Shown here: piece after piece, positions 32,881-43,465 of the stretch
Layout of the letters: the number at the start of each line of letters is the position of its first letter
Position numbering within the stretch: the first letter of the stretch is position 1
From: Streptomyces sp. MNU76
Lineage (GTDB): Bacteria > Actinomycetota > Actinomycetes > Streptomycetales > Streptomycetaceae
Length of the DNA stretch: 64,000 nt
Reading direction: 5' to 3'
Assembly: GCF_020982545.1 (NCBI RefSeq)
Contig: NZ_JAJKLK010000001.1
Span: forward strand, 1,240,001 to 1,304,000
Program-made: the position numbers and the translations under genes
Notes under the pieces: generated by a model
Seen by the model: only the letters and a program-made list of their open reading frames with translations
Databases searched by the model: none
Told to the model about the DNA's origin: nothing

Positions 32881-34023
32881 ATGCACAAGACCCTGATCGT
32901 GACCAACGACTTCCCGCCCCGGCCCGGCGGCATCCAGGCGTTCCTGCACAACATGGCGCTGCGGCTGGACCCCGAGCGCCTCGTCGTCTACGCGTCGACG
33001 TGGAAGCGCGGCCGCGAGGGCGCCGAGGCGACGGCCGCCTTCGACGCCGAGCAGCCCTTCACCGTCGTACGCGACCGGACGACCATGCTGCTGCCGACGC
33101 CCGCCGTCACCCGCCGGGCGGTCTCGCTGCTGCGCGAGCACGGTTGCGCGTCGGTGTGGTTCGGCGCGGCGGCCCCCCTCGGCCTGATGGCCCCCGCGCT
33201 GCGCAGGGCGGGCGCCGAGCGGCTGGTGGCCACCACGCACGGCCACGAGGCGGGCTGGGCGCAGCTGCCCGCCGCCCGGCAACTGCTGCGGCGGATCGGC
33301 GAGGGCACGGACACGATCACCTACCTGGGCGAGTACACCCGCTCCCGGATCGCCACGGCCCTCACCCCGCAGGCGGCCGGCCGGATGGTCCAACTGCCGC
33401 CCGGGGTCGACGAGAAGACCTTCCACCCGGGTTCCGGCGGCGCCGAGGTCCGCGCCCGGCTGGGCCTCACGGACCGCCCGGTCGTCGTCTGTGTCTCCCG
33501 GCTCGTGCCGCGCAAGGGGCAGGACACGCTGATCCGCGCGATGCCCGGCATCCTCGCAGCGGAGCCCGAGGCGGTGCTGCTGATCGTCGGCGGCGGACCG
33601 TACGAGAAGGAGCTGCGCCGGCTCGCCCGGGAGACCGGGGTCGCCGGGTCCGTGCGCTTCACCGGCGCCGTGCCCTGGTCCGAGCTGCCCGCCCACTACG
33701 GCGCAGGCGACGTCTTCGCCATGCCGTGTCGCACCCGCCGGGGTGGCCTGGACGTGGAGGGCCTCGGCATCGTCTATCTGGAGGCCTCGGCCACCGGCCT
33801 CCCCGTCGTCGCGGGCGACTCCGGCGGCGCCCCCGACGCCGTGCTCGACGGCGAGACGGGCTGGGTCGTACGGGGCGGTTCCCCGACGGAGGCCGCGGAG
33901 CGCGTCACCACCCTCCTCGGCGACCCGGAACTCCGGGCCCGCATGGGGCAGCGGGGACGGGAGTGGGTCGAGGAGAAATGGCGCTGGGATCTGTTGGCGG
34001 AACACTTGAAGGCATTGTTGTAG
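32881..34023 (+). CDS. GT4 glycosyltransferase, PimB-like
   Basis: A 380-residue cytoplasmic GT-B enzyme. The N-terminal domain opens TLIVTNDFPPRPGGIQAFLH, with the glycine loop contacting the sugar nucleotide. The C-terminal domain carries VSRLVPRKGQDTLI, LLIVGGGPYEKEL and the donor-site EGLGIVYLEASATGLPVVAG, with its two conserved glutamates. These match actinobacterial GDP-mannose-dependent PimB, which adds the second mannose to phosphatidylinositol mannoside; the assignment is from family resemblance. ATG 32881 is 7 nt after GTCGGCGGCG. It is divergent from the GT87 membrane mannosyltransferase-like gene. Confidence 0.9.
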   Translation: MHKTLIVTNDFPPRPGGIQAFLHNMALRLDPERLVVYASTWKRGREGAEATAAFDAEQPFTVVRDRTTMLLPTPAVTRRAVSLLREHGCASVWFGAAAPLGLMAPALRRAGAERLVATTHGHEAGWAQLPAARQLLRRIGEGTDTITYLGEYTRSRIATALTPQAAGRMVQLPPGVDEKTFHPGSGGAEVRARLGLTDRPVVVCVSRLVPRKGQDTLIRAMPGILAAEPEAVLLIVGGGPYEKELRRLARETGVAGSVRFTGAVPWSELPAHYGAGDVFAMPCRTRRGGLDVEGLGIVYLEASATGLPVVAGDSGGAPDAVLDGETGWVVRGGSPTEAAERVTTLLGDPELRARMGQRGREWVEEKWRWDLLAEHLKALL

Positions 34024-34066
34024 GCAGCCGACCCCTGGGGTGCGGGGAACTGCGCGACCAGCCACA
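34024..34066. repeat. Half copy of the dispersed repeat
   Basis: CCCCTGGGGTGCGGGGAACTGCGCGACCAGCCAC just after the glycosyltransferase stop is a diverged right arm of the dispersed inverted repeat, without its left arm. Confidence 0.6.
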
Positions 34067-34151
34067 GCAGGCCCGCAGCCGCCCATGATGCACAGGTGGC
34101 ACCCCGGATGGCGTCCCAAAACCGGCCGACCCCCTAGCCGGAGCCGAATAA

Positions 34152-35807
<1,656 letters not shown>

Positions 35808-35838
35808 GCCGACCGGCCCGTACGGCCGGTATGGGTTG

Positions 35839-37635
35839 CTACTTCTGGTAGATCGCCTCGATCTCGTCCGCGTAGTCCTTCGCCACCACGTTGCGCTTGA
35901 GCTTCAGGGACGGCGTCAGGTGGCCCGACTCCTCCGTGAACTGTGAGGACAGAATGCGGAACTTCCGCACCGATTCCGCCTTCGACACCGCGGCGTTGCC
36001 GTCGTCGATCGCGGCCTGAACGGCCGCGTTCAGATCGGCGTCCGCGCCCAGCGACGCCGCGGTGGAGCCCGCCGGCTTGCCGTGCTCGGCGGCCCAACGG
36101 CCCAGGAACTCCTCGTCGATGGTGACCAGCGCGCCCACGAACGGCCGCCCGTCACCCACCACCATGCACTCCGCGACCAGCGCGTGGGCGCGGATACGGT
36201 CCTCGATCACGGCCGGGGCGACGTTCTTGCCGCCCGCCGTGACGATGATCTCCTTCTTGCGGCCGGTGATGCTGAGGTAGCCGTCCTCGTCCAGGGTGCC
36301 GATGTCACCGGTGTGGAACCAGCCGTCGGCCAGCGCCTCCTCGGTCGCGCCCGGGTTGTTCCAGTACTCCTTGAACAGGTGTTCGCCGTGCAGCAGCACC
36401 TCCCCGTCGTCCGCGATCCGGATGACGGAGCCCGGCAGCGGCTGCCCGACCGTGCCGATCTTCTGCCGGTCCCAGGGGTTGAACGCGGTCGCCGCGCAGG
36501 ACTCGGTGAGGCCGTAGCCCTCCAGGACCGTGAAGCCGATGCCCCGGAAGAAGTGGCCCAGACGCTCGCCCAGCGGAGCGCCGCCCGAGATCGCGAACTC
36601 GCCCTTGCCGCCGAGCACCGCGCGCAGCTTGCTGTAGACGAGCTTGTCGAACACCTTGTGCTTGATCTTCAGACCGAGGGCCGGGCCCGCCGCCGAGTCC
36701 AGCGCCCTGCTGTACGCGATCGCCGTGTCCGCGGCCTTGTCGAAGATCTTGCCCTTGCCGTCCGCCTGCGCCTTGGCCCGCGCCGAGTTGTAGACCTTCT
36801 CGAACACCCGCGGCACACCGAGGATCAGCGTCGGCCGGAAGGAGGCCAGCTCGTCGGTGAGGTTCTTGATGTCCGGTACGGTGCCCAGCTTGATCGGCGC
36901 CATCATGGGCGCGACCTGCACCAGCCGCCCGAAGACGTGCGCGAGCGGGAGGAAGAGCAGGACCGAGCACTCGCCCGTACGGAACAGGGGCCGCAGCCGC
37001 TCCACCACGTTCCCGCACTCGGCGAAGAAGCTGCGGTGGGTGAGCACGCACCCCTTCGGGCGGCCCGTGGTGCCCGAGGTGTAGACGATGGTCGCCGGGT
37101 CGTCCGCCTTCGCCAGCGAGCTGCGCTCGTCGACGGCCGCGTCGGTGACGTCCTGGCCGAGGCGGCCCAGCTCCTCCACCCCGCCGCCCTCGATCTGCCA
37201 GACGTGCTTGAGTGCCGACAGCGAGTCGCGCACCGACTCGACGGCGGCCGTGTGCGCCTCCAGCTCCACGATCATGGCGGTCGCGCCCGAGTCGGCGAGG
37301 ATCCACTGCACCTGTTCCGGCGAACTGGTCTCGTACACCGGGACGGTGACCGCGCCGGCCGTCCAGATGGCAAAGTCGAGTAGGGTCCACTCGTACCGGG
37401 TACGGGACATCAGCCCGACCCGGTCGCCGGGCTGGACGCCGGAGGCGATCAGCCCCTTCGCGGCCGTCCGCACCTCGGCGAGGAACTGGACCGCGTTCAC
37501 GTCCTGCCAGGTACCGCCCACCTTGCGGGCGATGACGGCGACATCGGGATGCTGCGCGGCGTTTCTACGGACGATGTCGGTCAGATTGCCGTCCGTCGGG
37601 ACCTCGTACAAAGCCGGAAGGCTGAACTCGCGCAA
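35839..37635 (-). CDS. Long-chain fatty-acid--CoA ligase (FadD15-like)
   Basis: A 598-residue AMP-forming acyl-CoA synthetase that activates fatty acids with ATP and CoA. The P-loop-like motif TIVYTSGTTGRPKGCVLTH, GYGLTESCAATAFNPW, the ATP/Mg motif WFHTGDIGTLDEDGYLSITGRKKE and the C-terminal lysine region (SLKLKRNVVAKDY) are all present. TTG 37635 is taken as the start because GGAGCAGCAGTC precedes it and the product opens with the family's REFSLPALYEVP. A perfect palindromic operator candidate lies 240 nt upstream. It is convergent with cholesterol oxidase and could handle released acyl chains. Confidence 0.95.
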   Translation of the reverse strand: MREFSLPALYEVPTDGNLTDIVRRNAAQHPDVAVIARKVGGTWQDVNAVQFLAEVRTAAKGLIASGVQPGDRVGLMSRTRYEWTLLDFAIWTAGAVTVPVYETSSPEQVQWILADSGATAMIVELEAHTAAVESVRDSLSALKHVWQIEGGGVEELGRLGQDVTDAAVDERSSLAKADDPATIVYTSGTTGRPKGCVLTHRSFFAECGNVVERLRPLFRTGECSVLLFLPLAHVFGRLVQVAPMMAPIKLGTVPDIKNLTDELASFRPTLILGVPRVFEKVYNSARAKAQADGKGKIFDKAADTAIAYSRALDSAAGPALGLKIKHKVFDKLVYSKLRAVLGGKGEFAISGGAPLGERLGHFFRGIGFTVLEGYGLTESCAATAFNPWDRQKIGTVGQPLPGSVIRIADDGEVLLHGEHLFKEYWNNPGATEEALADGWFHTGDIGTLDEDGYLSITGRKKEIIVTAGGKNVAPAVIEDRIRAHALVAECMVVGDGRPFVGALVTIDEEFLGRWAAEHGKPAGSTAASLGADADLNAAVQAAIDDGNAAVSKAESVRKFRILSSQFTEESGHLTPSLKLKRNVVAKDYADEIEAIYQK

Positions 37636-37873
37636 GACTGCTGCTCCTCATAGGGCGCCGGCGCCACGACTCTGTGTTGCTGCGACGGTGCGGTCCAAGG
37701 CTGGGCGAGCGCTCAGGCCCCACGTGTTCCTTGGGCCGTACTGGTTGAAAACCTGAGCACAACTGGACTGCCCGGACGTTACCCGTCAGTATGGCCTCTC
37801 CGCGAGGGGGGTCCGGTGAGATGTTCTCCGCGTCACACATGGGGGCTCTCCCCGGGAAGAATAATCCCCTCAC

Positions 37874-37891
37874 TTACTGACTGGCCAGTAA
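37874..37891. promoter_or_regulatory. Palindromic operator candidate between the acyl-CoA ligase and phosphoesterase genes
   Basis: TTACTG-ACTGGC-CAGTAA has 6-bp inverted arms, and its centre contains the perfect 10-bp palindrome ACTGGCCAGT. It lies in a 312-nt divergent gap that otherwise holds only the two promoters. The form (TTACTnnctggnnAGTAA) resembles operators of TetR-family regulators of lipid metabolism. The regulator is not encoded nearby. Confidence 0.5.
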
Positions 37892-37947
37892 CCGCACGTG
37901 CGACCGGCTCTGTTCACGTATGCCGCACCCGCCTACGCTTGATCGTC

Positions 37948-38745
37948 ATGGCACGCACACCGGACGGTAACGGCAGAACGCGCATTCACGTGGTCAGCGA
38001 CGTGCACGGCAACGCGCACGACCTGGCCGCAGCGGGTGAGGGCGCCGACGCCTTGGTGTGCCTGGGTGACCTGGTCCTCTTCCTCGACTACGCCAACCAC
38101 TCCCGCGGCATCTTCCCCGACCTCTTCGGCGCCGAGAACGCGTCCCGGCTCGTCGAACTGCGCACCGCCCGGCGGTTCGAGGAGGCGCGCGAACTGGGGG
38201 CCCGGCTCTGGGCGGGCGTGGGCGAGGACCGCTCCGCCGTGATCGAGAAGGCCGTACGCAAGCAGTACGCCGAACTGTTCGCGGCCTTCCCCACCCCGAC
38301 GTACGCGACCTACGGCAATGTCGACATGCCGCGACTGTGGCCGGAGTACGCGGGACCGGGGACGACCGTGCTCGACGGCGAACGGGTGGAGATCGGCGGC
38401 CGGGTCTTCGGCTTCGTGGGCGGCGGCCTGCGCACGCCCATGCGGACGCCGTACGAGATCAGCGACGAGGAGTACGCGGCCAAGATCGAGGCGGTGGGCG
38501 AGGTGGACGTGCTCTGCACCCACATCCCGCCGGAGGTGCCCGAACTGGTCTACGACACGGTGGCGCGCCGCTTCGAGCGGGGGAGCCGGGCACTGCTGGA
38601 GGCGATCCGCAGGACCCGCCCCCGGTACGCGCTGTTCGGGCACGTCCACCAGCCGCTGGCCCGGCGGATGCGGATCGGGGCGACGGAGTGCGTCAACGTG
38701 GGGCATTTCGCGAGCAGCGGGAAGCCGTGGGCGCTGGAGTGGTGA
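37948..38745 (+). CDS. Metallophosphoesterase (calcineurin-like)
   Basis: A 265-residue phosphoesterase with the di-metal motifs in order: VVSDVHGNAHDL (DxH), ALVCLGDLVLF (GD), TYGNVDMPRLW (GNxD), VLCTHIPPEVP (H) and YALFGHVHQPLARR (GHxH). The substrate is unknown; the family includes nucleotide and phosphoprotein phosphatases. ATG 37948 lies only a few bases after a possible -10 hexamer (TACGCT), so the mRNA may be leaderless; no clear ribosome binding site is visible. It is followed 107 nt later by the SRPBCC gene on the same strand. Confidence 0.92.
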   Translation: MARTPDGNGRTRIHVVSDVHGNAHDLAAAGEGADALVCLGDLVLFLDYANHSRGIFPDLFGAENASRLVELRTARRFEEARELGARLWAGVGEDRSAVIEKAVRKQYAELFAAFPTPTYATYGNVDMPRLWPEYAGPGTTVLDGERVEIGGRVFGFVGGGLRTPMRTPYEISDEEYAAKIEAVGEVDVLCTHIPPEVPELVYDTVARRFERGSRALLEAIRRTRPRYALFGHVHQPLARRMRIGATECVNVGHFASSGKPWALEW

Positions 38746-38852
38746 ACGCCGGGTGGGGTGGCGAGGGTTCGGCGGGCGCGCGGTAGCCTTCACGCTGCAC
38801 ATACGTGCGCACCCACCTCCCTCACCGGACCGTCTCTGGAGGAGCCACGGCG

Positions 38853-39293
38853 ATGGCGGAATTCACCAGTTCGAGCATCACGATCGAGGCCTCGGCCGCC
38901 GACGTCATGGCAGTGATCGCCGACTTCGCCCGCTACCCGGACTGGACGGGTGAGGTGAAGGAGGCGGAGGTGCTCAAGACCGACGACCAGGGCCGCGCCG
39001 AGCAGGTCCGGCTGGTCATGGACGCGGGCGCGATCAAGGACGACCAGACGCTGGGGTACACCTGGACCGGGGCGAACGAGGTGTCCTGGACGCTGGTCAA
39101 GTCCCAGATGCTCCGCTCCCTCGACGGGTCCTACATCCTCAAGCCGGTGAGCGACTCGGTGACCGAGGTGACCTACCAGCTCACCGTGGACGTCAAGATC
39201 CCCATGCTCGGGATGATCAAGCGCAAGGCGGAGAAGGTCATCATCGACCGGGCGCTGGCGGGCCTGAAGAAGCGGGTGGAGTCGGGGGCGTAG
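38853..39293 (+). CDS. SRPBCC/polyketide-cyclase-like small protein
   Basis: A 146-residue START/Bet v1-like fold. SSSITIEASAADVMAVIADFARYPDWTGEVKEAEVL is the characteristic opening of the family (no more than partial motif quoted), followed by beta strands and the amphipathic C-terminal helix ALAGLKKRVES that closes the hydrophobic cavity. It would bind a lipid-like ligand; the ligand is unknown. ATG 38853 follows CTGGAGGAGCC at good spacing. Homologues are usually single genes; here it is near fatty-acid and sterol enzymes. Confidence 0.85.
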   Translation: MAEFTSSSITIEASAADVMAVIADFARYPDWTGEVKEAEVLKTDDQGRAEQVRLVMDAGAIKDDQTLGYTWTGANEVSWTLVKSQMLRSLDGSYILKPVSDSVTEVTYQLTVDVKIPMLGMIKRKAEKVIIDRALAGLKKRVESGA

Positions 39294-39655
39294 GTTTTTC
39301 GCCCACCCGCCCACCCGACCCGCCTTGGTGGTGGAGGGCGCCGTCGTGCGCCCACGGGGTCGGTGGGCTGGGCTGGGGGCGCGACCGCGCGTCGTTCGTG
39401 GCTGGTCGCGCAGTTCCCGCGCCCTGGGGAATCGGGCTTCGCCCTCTTCCCCTCGCTCCGTCCCCCGCCCACCTGCGGGCAGTCGTGCCGCTGGGGCGAT
39501 GGGGCACCTCCCGCTCGAGCGAAGCCGAGGTGGGGGAGGGCGGGCGCAATCGGCACCCTGTCAGCGCCGGTGAGCGCCTCCCGCCCTCGCTCAGCCCGGG
39601 TGCCGGGTGCCGACGCGGCGAGGGGCAGCCCGCCGCTGGGCTACCGTTCACCCCC
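39294..39655. other. Intergenic region with degenerate repeats
   Basis: There is no convincing gene in these 362 nt. It contains a degenerate left arm of the dispersed repeat (GGCTGGTCGCGCAGTTCCCGCGCCC at about 39400-39424). It also has a second hairpin-like motif, CACCTCCCGCTCGAGCGAAGCCGAGGTGGGGGAG (39506-39539), of a type I recall as common in Streptomyces intergenic DNA. The end holds the weak leader of the ATPase gene. Confidence 0.6.
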
Positions 39656-40834
39656 ATGCGCACCATCCTGATCACCGGGCAAGGCGGCAGCGGCCGTACG
39701 ACGGTCGCCGCGGCCACGGCGCTGGACGCGGCCCGCACGGGCACCCGCACGCTGGTCCTGAGCGCCGACCGCACGGACGGGCTGGGCGCGGCCCTCGGCA
39801 CGGCCACGGGCCCGGAGCCCGTGCGCGTCGCGCCGCACCTCACCGCCTGGCGCCCCGACGCCGCGGCCGGCTTCCGGGAGGACCTCGTCGCGTTCCAGGA
39901 GCGCGCCGCGTCCGTCCTCGACCTGCTGGGCGCGGGACGCCTGGACGCCGAGGAACTCACGCCCCTGCCCGGCGCCGAGGAGCTCGCCCTGCTCCGGGCG
40001 CTGCGCGACGCCGCGCTGTCGGAGGCGTACGACCTGCTCGTCGTCGACCTGCCCCCCGCCCCACAGGCCCTCGCCCTGCTCGGCCTCCCGGAGGAACTGC
40101 GGCGGTATCTGCGCCGGCTGCTCCCGCCGGAACGGCAGGCGGCCCGGGCGCTGCGGCCGGTCCTCGGCCGTCTCGCCGGGGTGCCGATGCCCGCCGAGTG
40201 GCTGTACGAGACGGCCGCCCGTTGGGACGTCGAACTGGCCGCCGTCGCCGCGATCGTCGAGGACCCGGGCACCAGCGTGCGTCTGGTCGCGGAGCCCGGT
40301 CCGGCGGGCGCCGACCACACGCGCCTCGCGGGCGTCGGATTCGCCCTGCGGGCCCTCCCCGTCGACCTGCTGATCGCCAACCGGGTCCTTCCCCAGGGCA
40401 CCCACGACACCTGGCTCGCCGGCCTCGTCGCGCAGCAGCGCAAGGCGTTGGAGGAGTGGGAGGAGCAGGGCGGGGCCCGCCCCGTACGGGGAGTGGCCCA
40501 CCTCGGACGCGACCCCCGCGGCCTCGACGACCTCGCCGCTCTGGGCGTCCCCGGTACGGGTGACGCTCCCGCCCGGGTCACCTGGCCCGTCACCGACAAC
40601 CTGGGGGCCGAGGGCGTGCTGGTGTGGCACATCCCGCTGCCCGGCGCGATACGGGACGAGCTGGATCTCATCCGGCGCGGCGACGAGCTGGTCGTCACGG
40701 CGGGCCAGTTCCGCCGTATCGTTCCGCTGCCGTCGGCACTGCGTCGCTGCACGGTCGGCGGCGCGGCCCTGCGCGACGGCCGGCTGAGCATCCGGTTCGC
40801 GCCGGACCCGCGGTTGTGGCCCCGGACCCGGTGA
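39656..40834 (+). CDS. ArsA/GET3-like P-loop ATPase
   Basis: A 392-residue ATPase of the SIMIBI class. The deviant Walker A reads GQGGSGRTTVAAA, with Arg in place of the usual GKT lysine. Switch segments LVLSADRTDGLGAALG and YDLLVVDLPPAPQAL (Walker B) fit ArsA/Get3. Arsenite-binding cysteines are not evident, and no arsenic genes are nearby. Pairs of such proteins are common in actinobacteria with unknown clients, possibly membrane-protein targeting. ATG 39656 gives RTILITGQGG; the frame upstream is not protein-like. The next gene, a DUF5304 protein, is close and co-directional. Confidence 0.85.
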   Translation: MRTILITGQGGSGRTTVAAATALDAARTGTRTLVLSADRTDGLGAALGTATGPEPVRVAPHLTAWRPDAAAGFREDLVAFQERAASVLDLLGAGRLDAEELTPLPGAEELALLRALRDAALSEAYDLLVVDLPPAPQALALLGLPEELRRYLRRLLPPERQAARALRPVLGRLAGVPMPAEWLYETAARWDVELAAVAAIVEDPGTSVRLVAEPGPAGADHTRLAGVGFALRALPVDLLIANRVLPQGTHDTWLAGLVAQQRKALEEWEEQGGARPVRGVAHLGRDPRGLDDLAALGVPGTGDAPARVTWPVTDNLGAEGVLVWHIPLPGAIRDELDLIRRGDELVVTAGQFRRIVPLPSALRRCTVGGAALRDGRLSIRFAPDPRLWPRTR

Positions 40835-40891
40835 ACCGTATACGCCCGTTCGGGTAACGTCGAAGGTACGAACCGTAGGCAGGAGCCCGCC

Positions 40892-41431
40892 ATGAGCGAA
40901 GAGCGCCCCACGTCCGACGCCGCCGGCGAGGACGCGGCCGCACGCAGGGACGCGGCCGACGAGGCGCGGACGGCCGAGCAGGCGCGCGAGAGCGACCGTG
41001 CCCGCGCCACCGACGCCGACGCCTGGGCGACGGCGTGCGAGGAGGACCTGAACGCGGAGAAGGCCCGCCGCCGCGCTCAGTACGGGCCGCCCCCGGGCTC
41101 GGCCGCCGAGGAACTGCGCAAGCTGGTCGACACCGTCGCGGACAAGCTGTCCGGACTGCAGTCGCCGTTGCTCGGCGCCGTCGCCGGCGGCGCGGCGCAG
41201 CAGATGGTCAACCAGGTCGTCCGTCAGGCCAAGGCCGCCGTCGAACCCGTCATCGAACGCAACCCGGACGTCTTCGACCATCTCGCCGCCGCGGGCGGTG
41301 AACTCCTCGCCGCGTACCGCTCCGCCGTCGAGGCCCAGGAACGCCGCTGGACCAACCGGGACACCGGCCACCAGGGAGGCCGCGACCAGGGGGACGATCC
41401 GGGGCCCGGGGAGCGCATCGACCTGGACTGA
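40892..41431 (+). CDS. DUF5304-like protein
   Basis: A 179-residue hydrophilic protein. An Ala/Glu/Asp-rich helical N-terminus (about 1-55) leads to EELRKLVDTVADKLSGLQSP, then a short Gly/Ala hydrophobic stretch (LLGAVAGGAAQQMVNQVV) and a helical end with an acidic tail. It resembles the conserved Streptomyces DUF5304 family; function unknown. ATG 40892 follows GCAGGAGCCC. It is placed between the ATPase and glucokinase genes, as I recall in other streptomycetes. Confidence 0.75.
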   Translation: MSEERPTSDAAGEDAAARRDAADEARTAEQARESDRARATDADAWATACEEDLNAEKARRRAQYGPPPGSAAEELRKLVDTVADKLSGLQSPLLGAVAGGAAQQMVNQVVRQAKAAVEPVIERNPDVFDHLAAAGGELLAAYRSAVEAQERRWTNRDTGHQGGRDQGDDPGPGERIDLD

Positions 41432-41525
41432 CGGCGGGCCGTCCGCCGGGCGGACGCCAGGAGTCCCGGGGCAGGGCCTCGGGTACGGTTGGCCGTAGCG
41501 GGGCTCGACCGAAACTGAGGGATTC

Positions 41526-42479
41526 ATGGGACTCACCATCGGCGTCGACATCGGCGGTACCAAGATCGCGGCCGGTGTGGTCGACGAGGAAGGCAACATC
41601 CTCTCGACCCACAAGGTGCCGACCCCGGGCACGCCCGAGGGGATCGTGGACGCCATCGCCGCCGCCGTCGAGGGCGCGCGAGCCGGACACGAGATCGTCG
41701 GTGTCGGCATCGGCGCGGCCGGTTACGTCAACCGGCAGCGGTCGCAGGTCTACTTCGCCCCCAACATCGACTGGCGCAACGAGCCGCTCAAGGAGAAGGT
41801 CGAGGCCCGCGTGGGCCTGCCGGTCGTCGTGGAGAACGACGCCAACGCCGCGGCCTGGGGCGAGTACAAGTTCGGCGCGGGCAAGGGCCACCGCAACGTC
41901 ATCTGCATCACCCTCGGCACCGGTCTCGGCGGCGGCATCATCATCGGCAACAAGCTGCGCCGCGGGCACTACGGCGTGGCCGCCGAGTTCGGTCACATCC
42001 GGATGGTCCCCGACGGTCTGCTCTGCGGCTGCGGCAGCCAGGGCTGCTGGGAGCAGTACGCCTCCGGCCGCGCCCTCGTCCGGTACGCCAAGCAGCGCGC
42101 CAACGCCACCCCGGAGAACGCGGAGCTCCTCCTCGGCCTCGGTGACGGCACCCCCGACGGCATCGAGGGCAAGCACATCTCCATGGCCGCCCGCCAGGGC
42201 GACCCCGTCGCGGTCGACTCCTACCGCGAACTCGCCCGCTGGGCCGGCGCCGGCCTCGCCGACCTCGCCTCCCTCTTCGACCCCTCCGCCTTCATCGTCG
42301 GCGGCGGCCTGTCGGACGAGGGCGAACTGGTCCTCGACCCCATCCGCAAGTCCTACAAGCGCTGGCTCGTGGGCGGCAACTGGCGCCCGGTCGCCGACGT
42401 CATCGCCGCCCAACTGGGCAACGAGGCGGGCCTGGTGGGCGCGGCGGACCTGGCGAGAGAACCCGACCCGATCATGTAG
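41526..42479 (+). CDS. glkA: ROK-family glucokinase
   Basis: A 317-residue ATP-dependent glucokinase; in Streptomyces the corresponding enzyme also mediates carbon catabolite repression. The phosphate-binding motif is GVDIGGTKIAAGVVD, the catalytic Asp is in VENDANAAAWGEY, and the ROK zinc site is CGCGSQGCWEQYASG with GHIRM. The sugar-binding Glu lies in the same segment. ATG 41526 follows TGAGGGATTC. It is followed by a half copy of the dispersed repeat rather than a partner gene. With pfkA in this window it feeds the upper part of glycolysis. Confidence 0.96.
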   Translation: MGLTIGVDIGGTKIAAGVVDEEGNILSTHKVPTPGTPEGIVDAIAAAVEGARAGHEIVGVGIGAAGYVNRQRSQVYFAPNIDWRNEPLKEKVEARVGLPVVVENDANAAAWGEYKFGAGKGHRNVICITLGTGLGGGIIIGNKLRRGHYGVAAEFGHIRMVPDGLLCGCGSQGCWEQYASGRALVRYAKQRANATPENAELLLGLGDGTPDGIEGKHISMAARQGDPVAVDSYRELARWAGAGLADLASLFDPSAFIVGGGLSDEGELVLDPIRKSYKRWLVGGNWRPVADVIAAQLGNEAGLVGAADLAREPDPIM

Positions 42480-42504
42480 ACGCCGGTCAGCGGACCCCGC
42501 GCCC

Positions 42505-42531
42505 TTCAGGGGCGCGGGGCACCGCGCGAAA
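42505..42531. repeat. Half copy of the dispersed repeat
   Basis: CTTCAGGGGCGCGGGGCACCGCGCGAAA is a diverged right arm downstream of glkA, preceded by a short complementary CCGCGCCCTT. Confidence 0.6.
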
Positions 42532-42597
42532 ATCCACGCCCCACCTGTAGTCGCAAACGGACAAATGCCCCGAGCTCCTGGGCGTATCTTGATCCAT

Positions 42598-43353
42598 ATG
42601 GCGACCACCCCGCTGCCCAACTCCCGCACCGACTCCGACGGTTCGGCAATCATCCGGGTCCTCAGCTACAACATCCGCTCCCTGCGTGACGACACGGACG
42701 CCCTCGCCCGAGTGATCACCGCCTGCGCCCCCGACCTGGTCCTGATCCAGGAAGCCCCCCGCTTCTTCCGCTGGCGCAAGAAGCTCGCCAGGCTCGCCGC
42801 CGCCTCCGGCCTGGTCACCCTCTCCGGTGGGGCCACCGCCTCCGGCCCCGCGCTGCTGTGCGGCCTGCGCGCCACGGTCGAACACACCGAGGACGTCCTC
42901 CTGCCCCTCACCCCCGGCCTGCACCGGCGCGGCTTCGCCACGGCGGTGGTCCGCTTCGGCCGCGCCCGCCTCGGCGTCCTGTCCTGCCACCTCTCCCTGC
43001 ACAAGGACGAGCGGTACGAGCAGGGCGGCATGCTGCTGGACCGGCTGGCCGGTCTGGGCGTGACCCACGCGGTCGCGGGTGGCGACCTCAACGAACGCCC
43101 GGACGGCCGCACCTTCCGCCGCCTCGCCGGCGAACTCCAGGACTGCTGGACCACCACCCCGTGGGGCGGCGAGTACACCTCCACCCCCACCGACCCCCAC
43201 CAGCGCATCGACGCGATCCTGGCCACGTCCGGCATCGAGGTCCTCGGCTGCGGCGTCCCCGTCGACCTCCCCGGCGTCACCGACGACGACCTGAGGGCGG
43301 CCACGGACCACCTGCCGGTCCTGGCCGCCCTCAGGGTCCCCGCCGAGGCCTAG
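42598..43353 (+). CDS. Endonuclease/exonuclease/phosphatase family protein
   Basis: A 251-residue EEP-fold hydrolase. Motifs are VLSYNIRSLRDD (Asn for metal), LVLIQEAPRFF (metal Glu), CHLSLHKDERYEQ (catalytic His region), VAGGDLNERPDG (Asp/Asn pair) and the terminal ATDHLPVLAALRV (Asp-His). The substrate may be DNA, a nucleotide or a phospholipid and cannot be told. ATG 42598 is close behind a TATCTT hexamer, so transcription may start at or near the AUG. It has no signal peptide. Confidence 0.88.
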   Translation: MATTPLPNSRTDSDGSAIIRVLSYNIRSLRDDTDALARVITACAPDLVLIQEAPRFFRWRKKLARLAAASGLVTLSGGATASGPALLCGLRATVEHTEDVLLPLTPGLHRRGFATAVVRFGRARLGVLSCHLSLHKDERYEQGGMLLDRLAGLGVTHAVAGGDLNERPDGRTFRRLAGELQDCWTTTPWGGEYTSTPTDPHQRIDAILATSGIEVLGCGVPVDLPGVTDDDLRAATDHLPVLAALRVPAEA

Positions 43354-43399
43354 GCCCTGTCGTCGAATTCCCGCCTGCCCCGCGACGCCGCGGCGACGG

Positions 43400-43436
43400 C
43401 GAGGGCCCGCCCGGAACGTTCCCGGGCGGGCCCTCG
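43400..43436. terminator. Bidirectional terminator
   Basis: A 15-bp perfect stem (43400-43414 with 43422-43436) around a 7-nt loop, between the convergent EEP gene and the membrane-protein gene. Just upstream, TAGGCCCTGTCGTCGAATTC resembles one end of the 14.2-kb MITE-like element. Confidence 0.88.
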
Positions 43437-43465
43437 TGTGCGACGTGACGTCGGCGATGGTGGGG

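Noticed and set aside
31204..34023. Glycosyltransferase read as a 939-residue protein
   Set aside because: Upstream of ATG 32881 the frame is antisense to the GT87-like gene and contains no domain.
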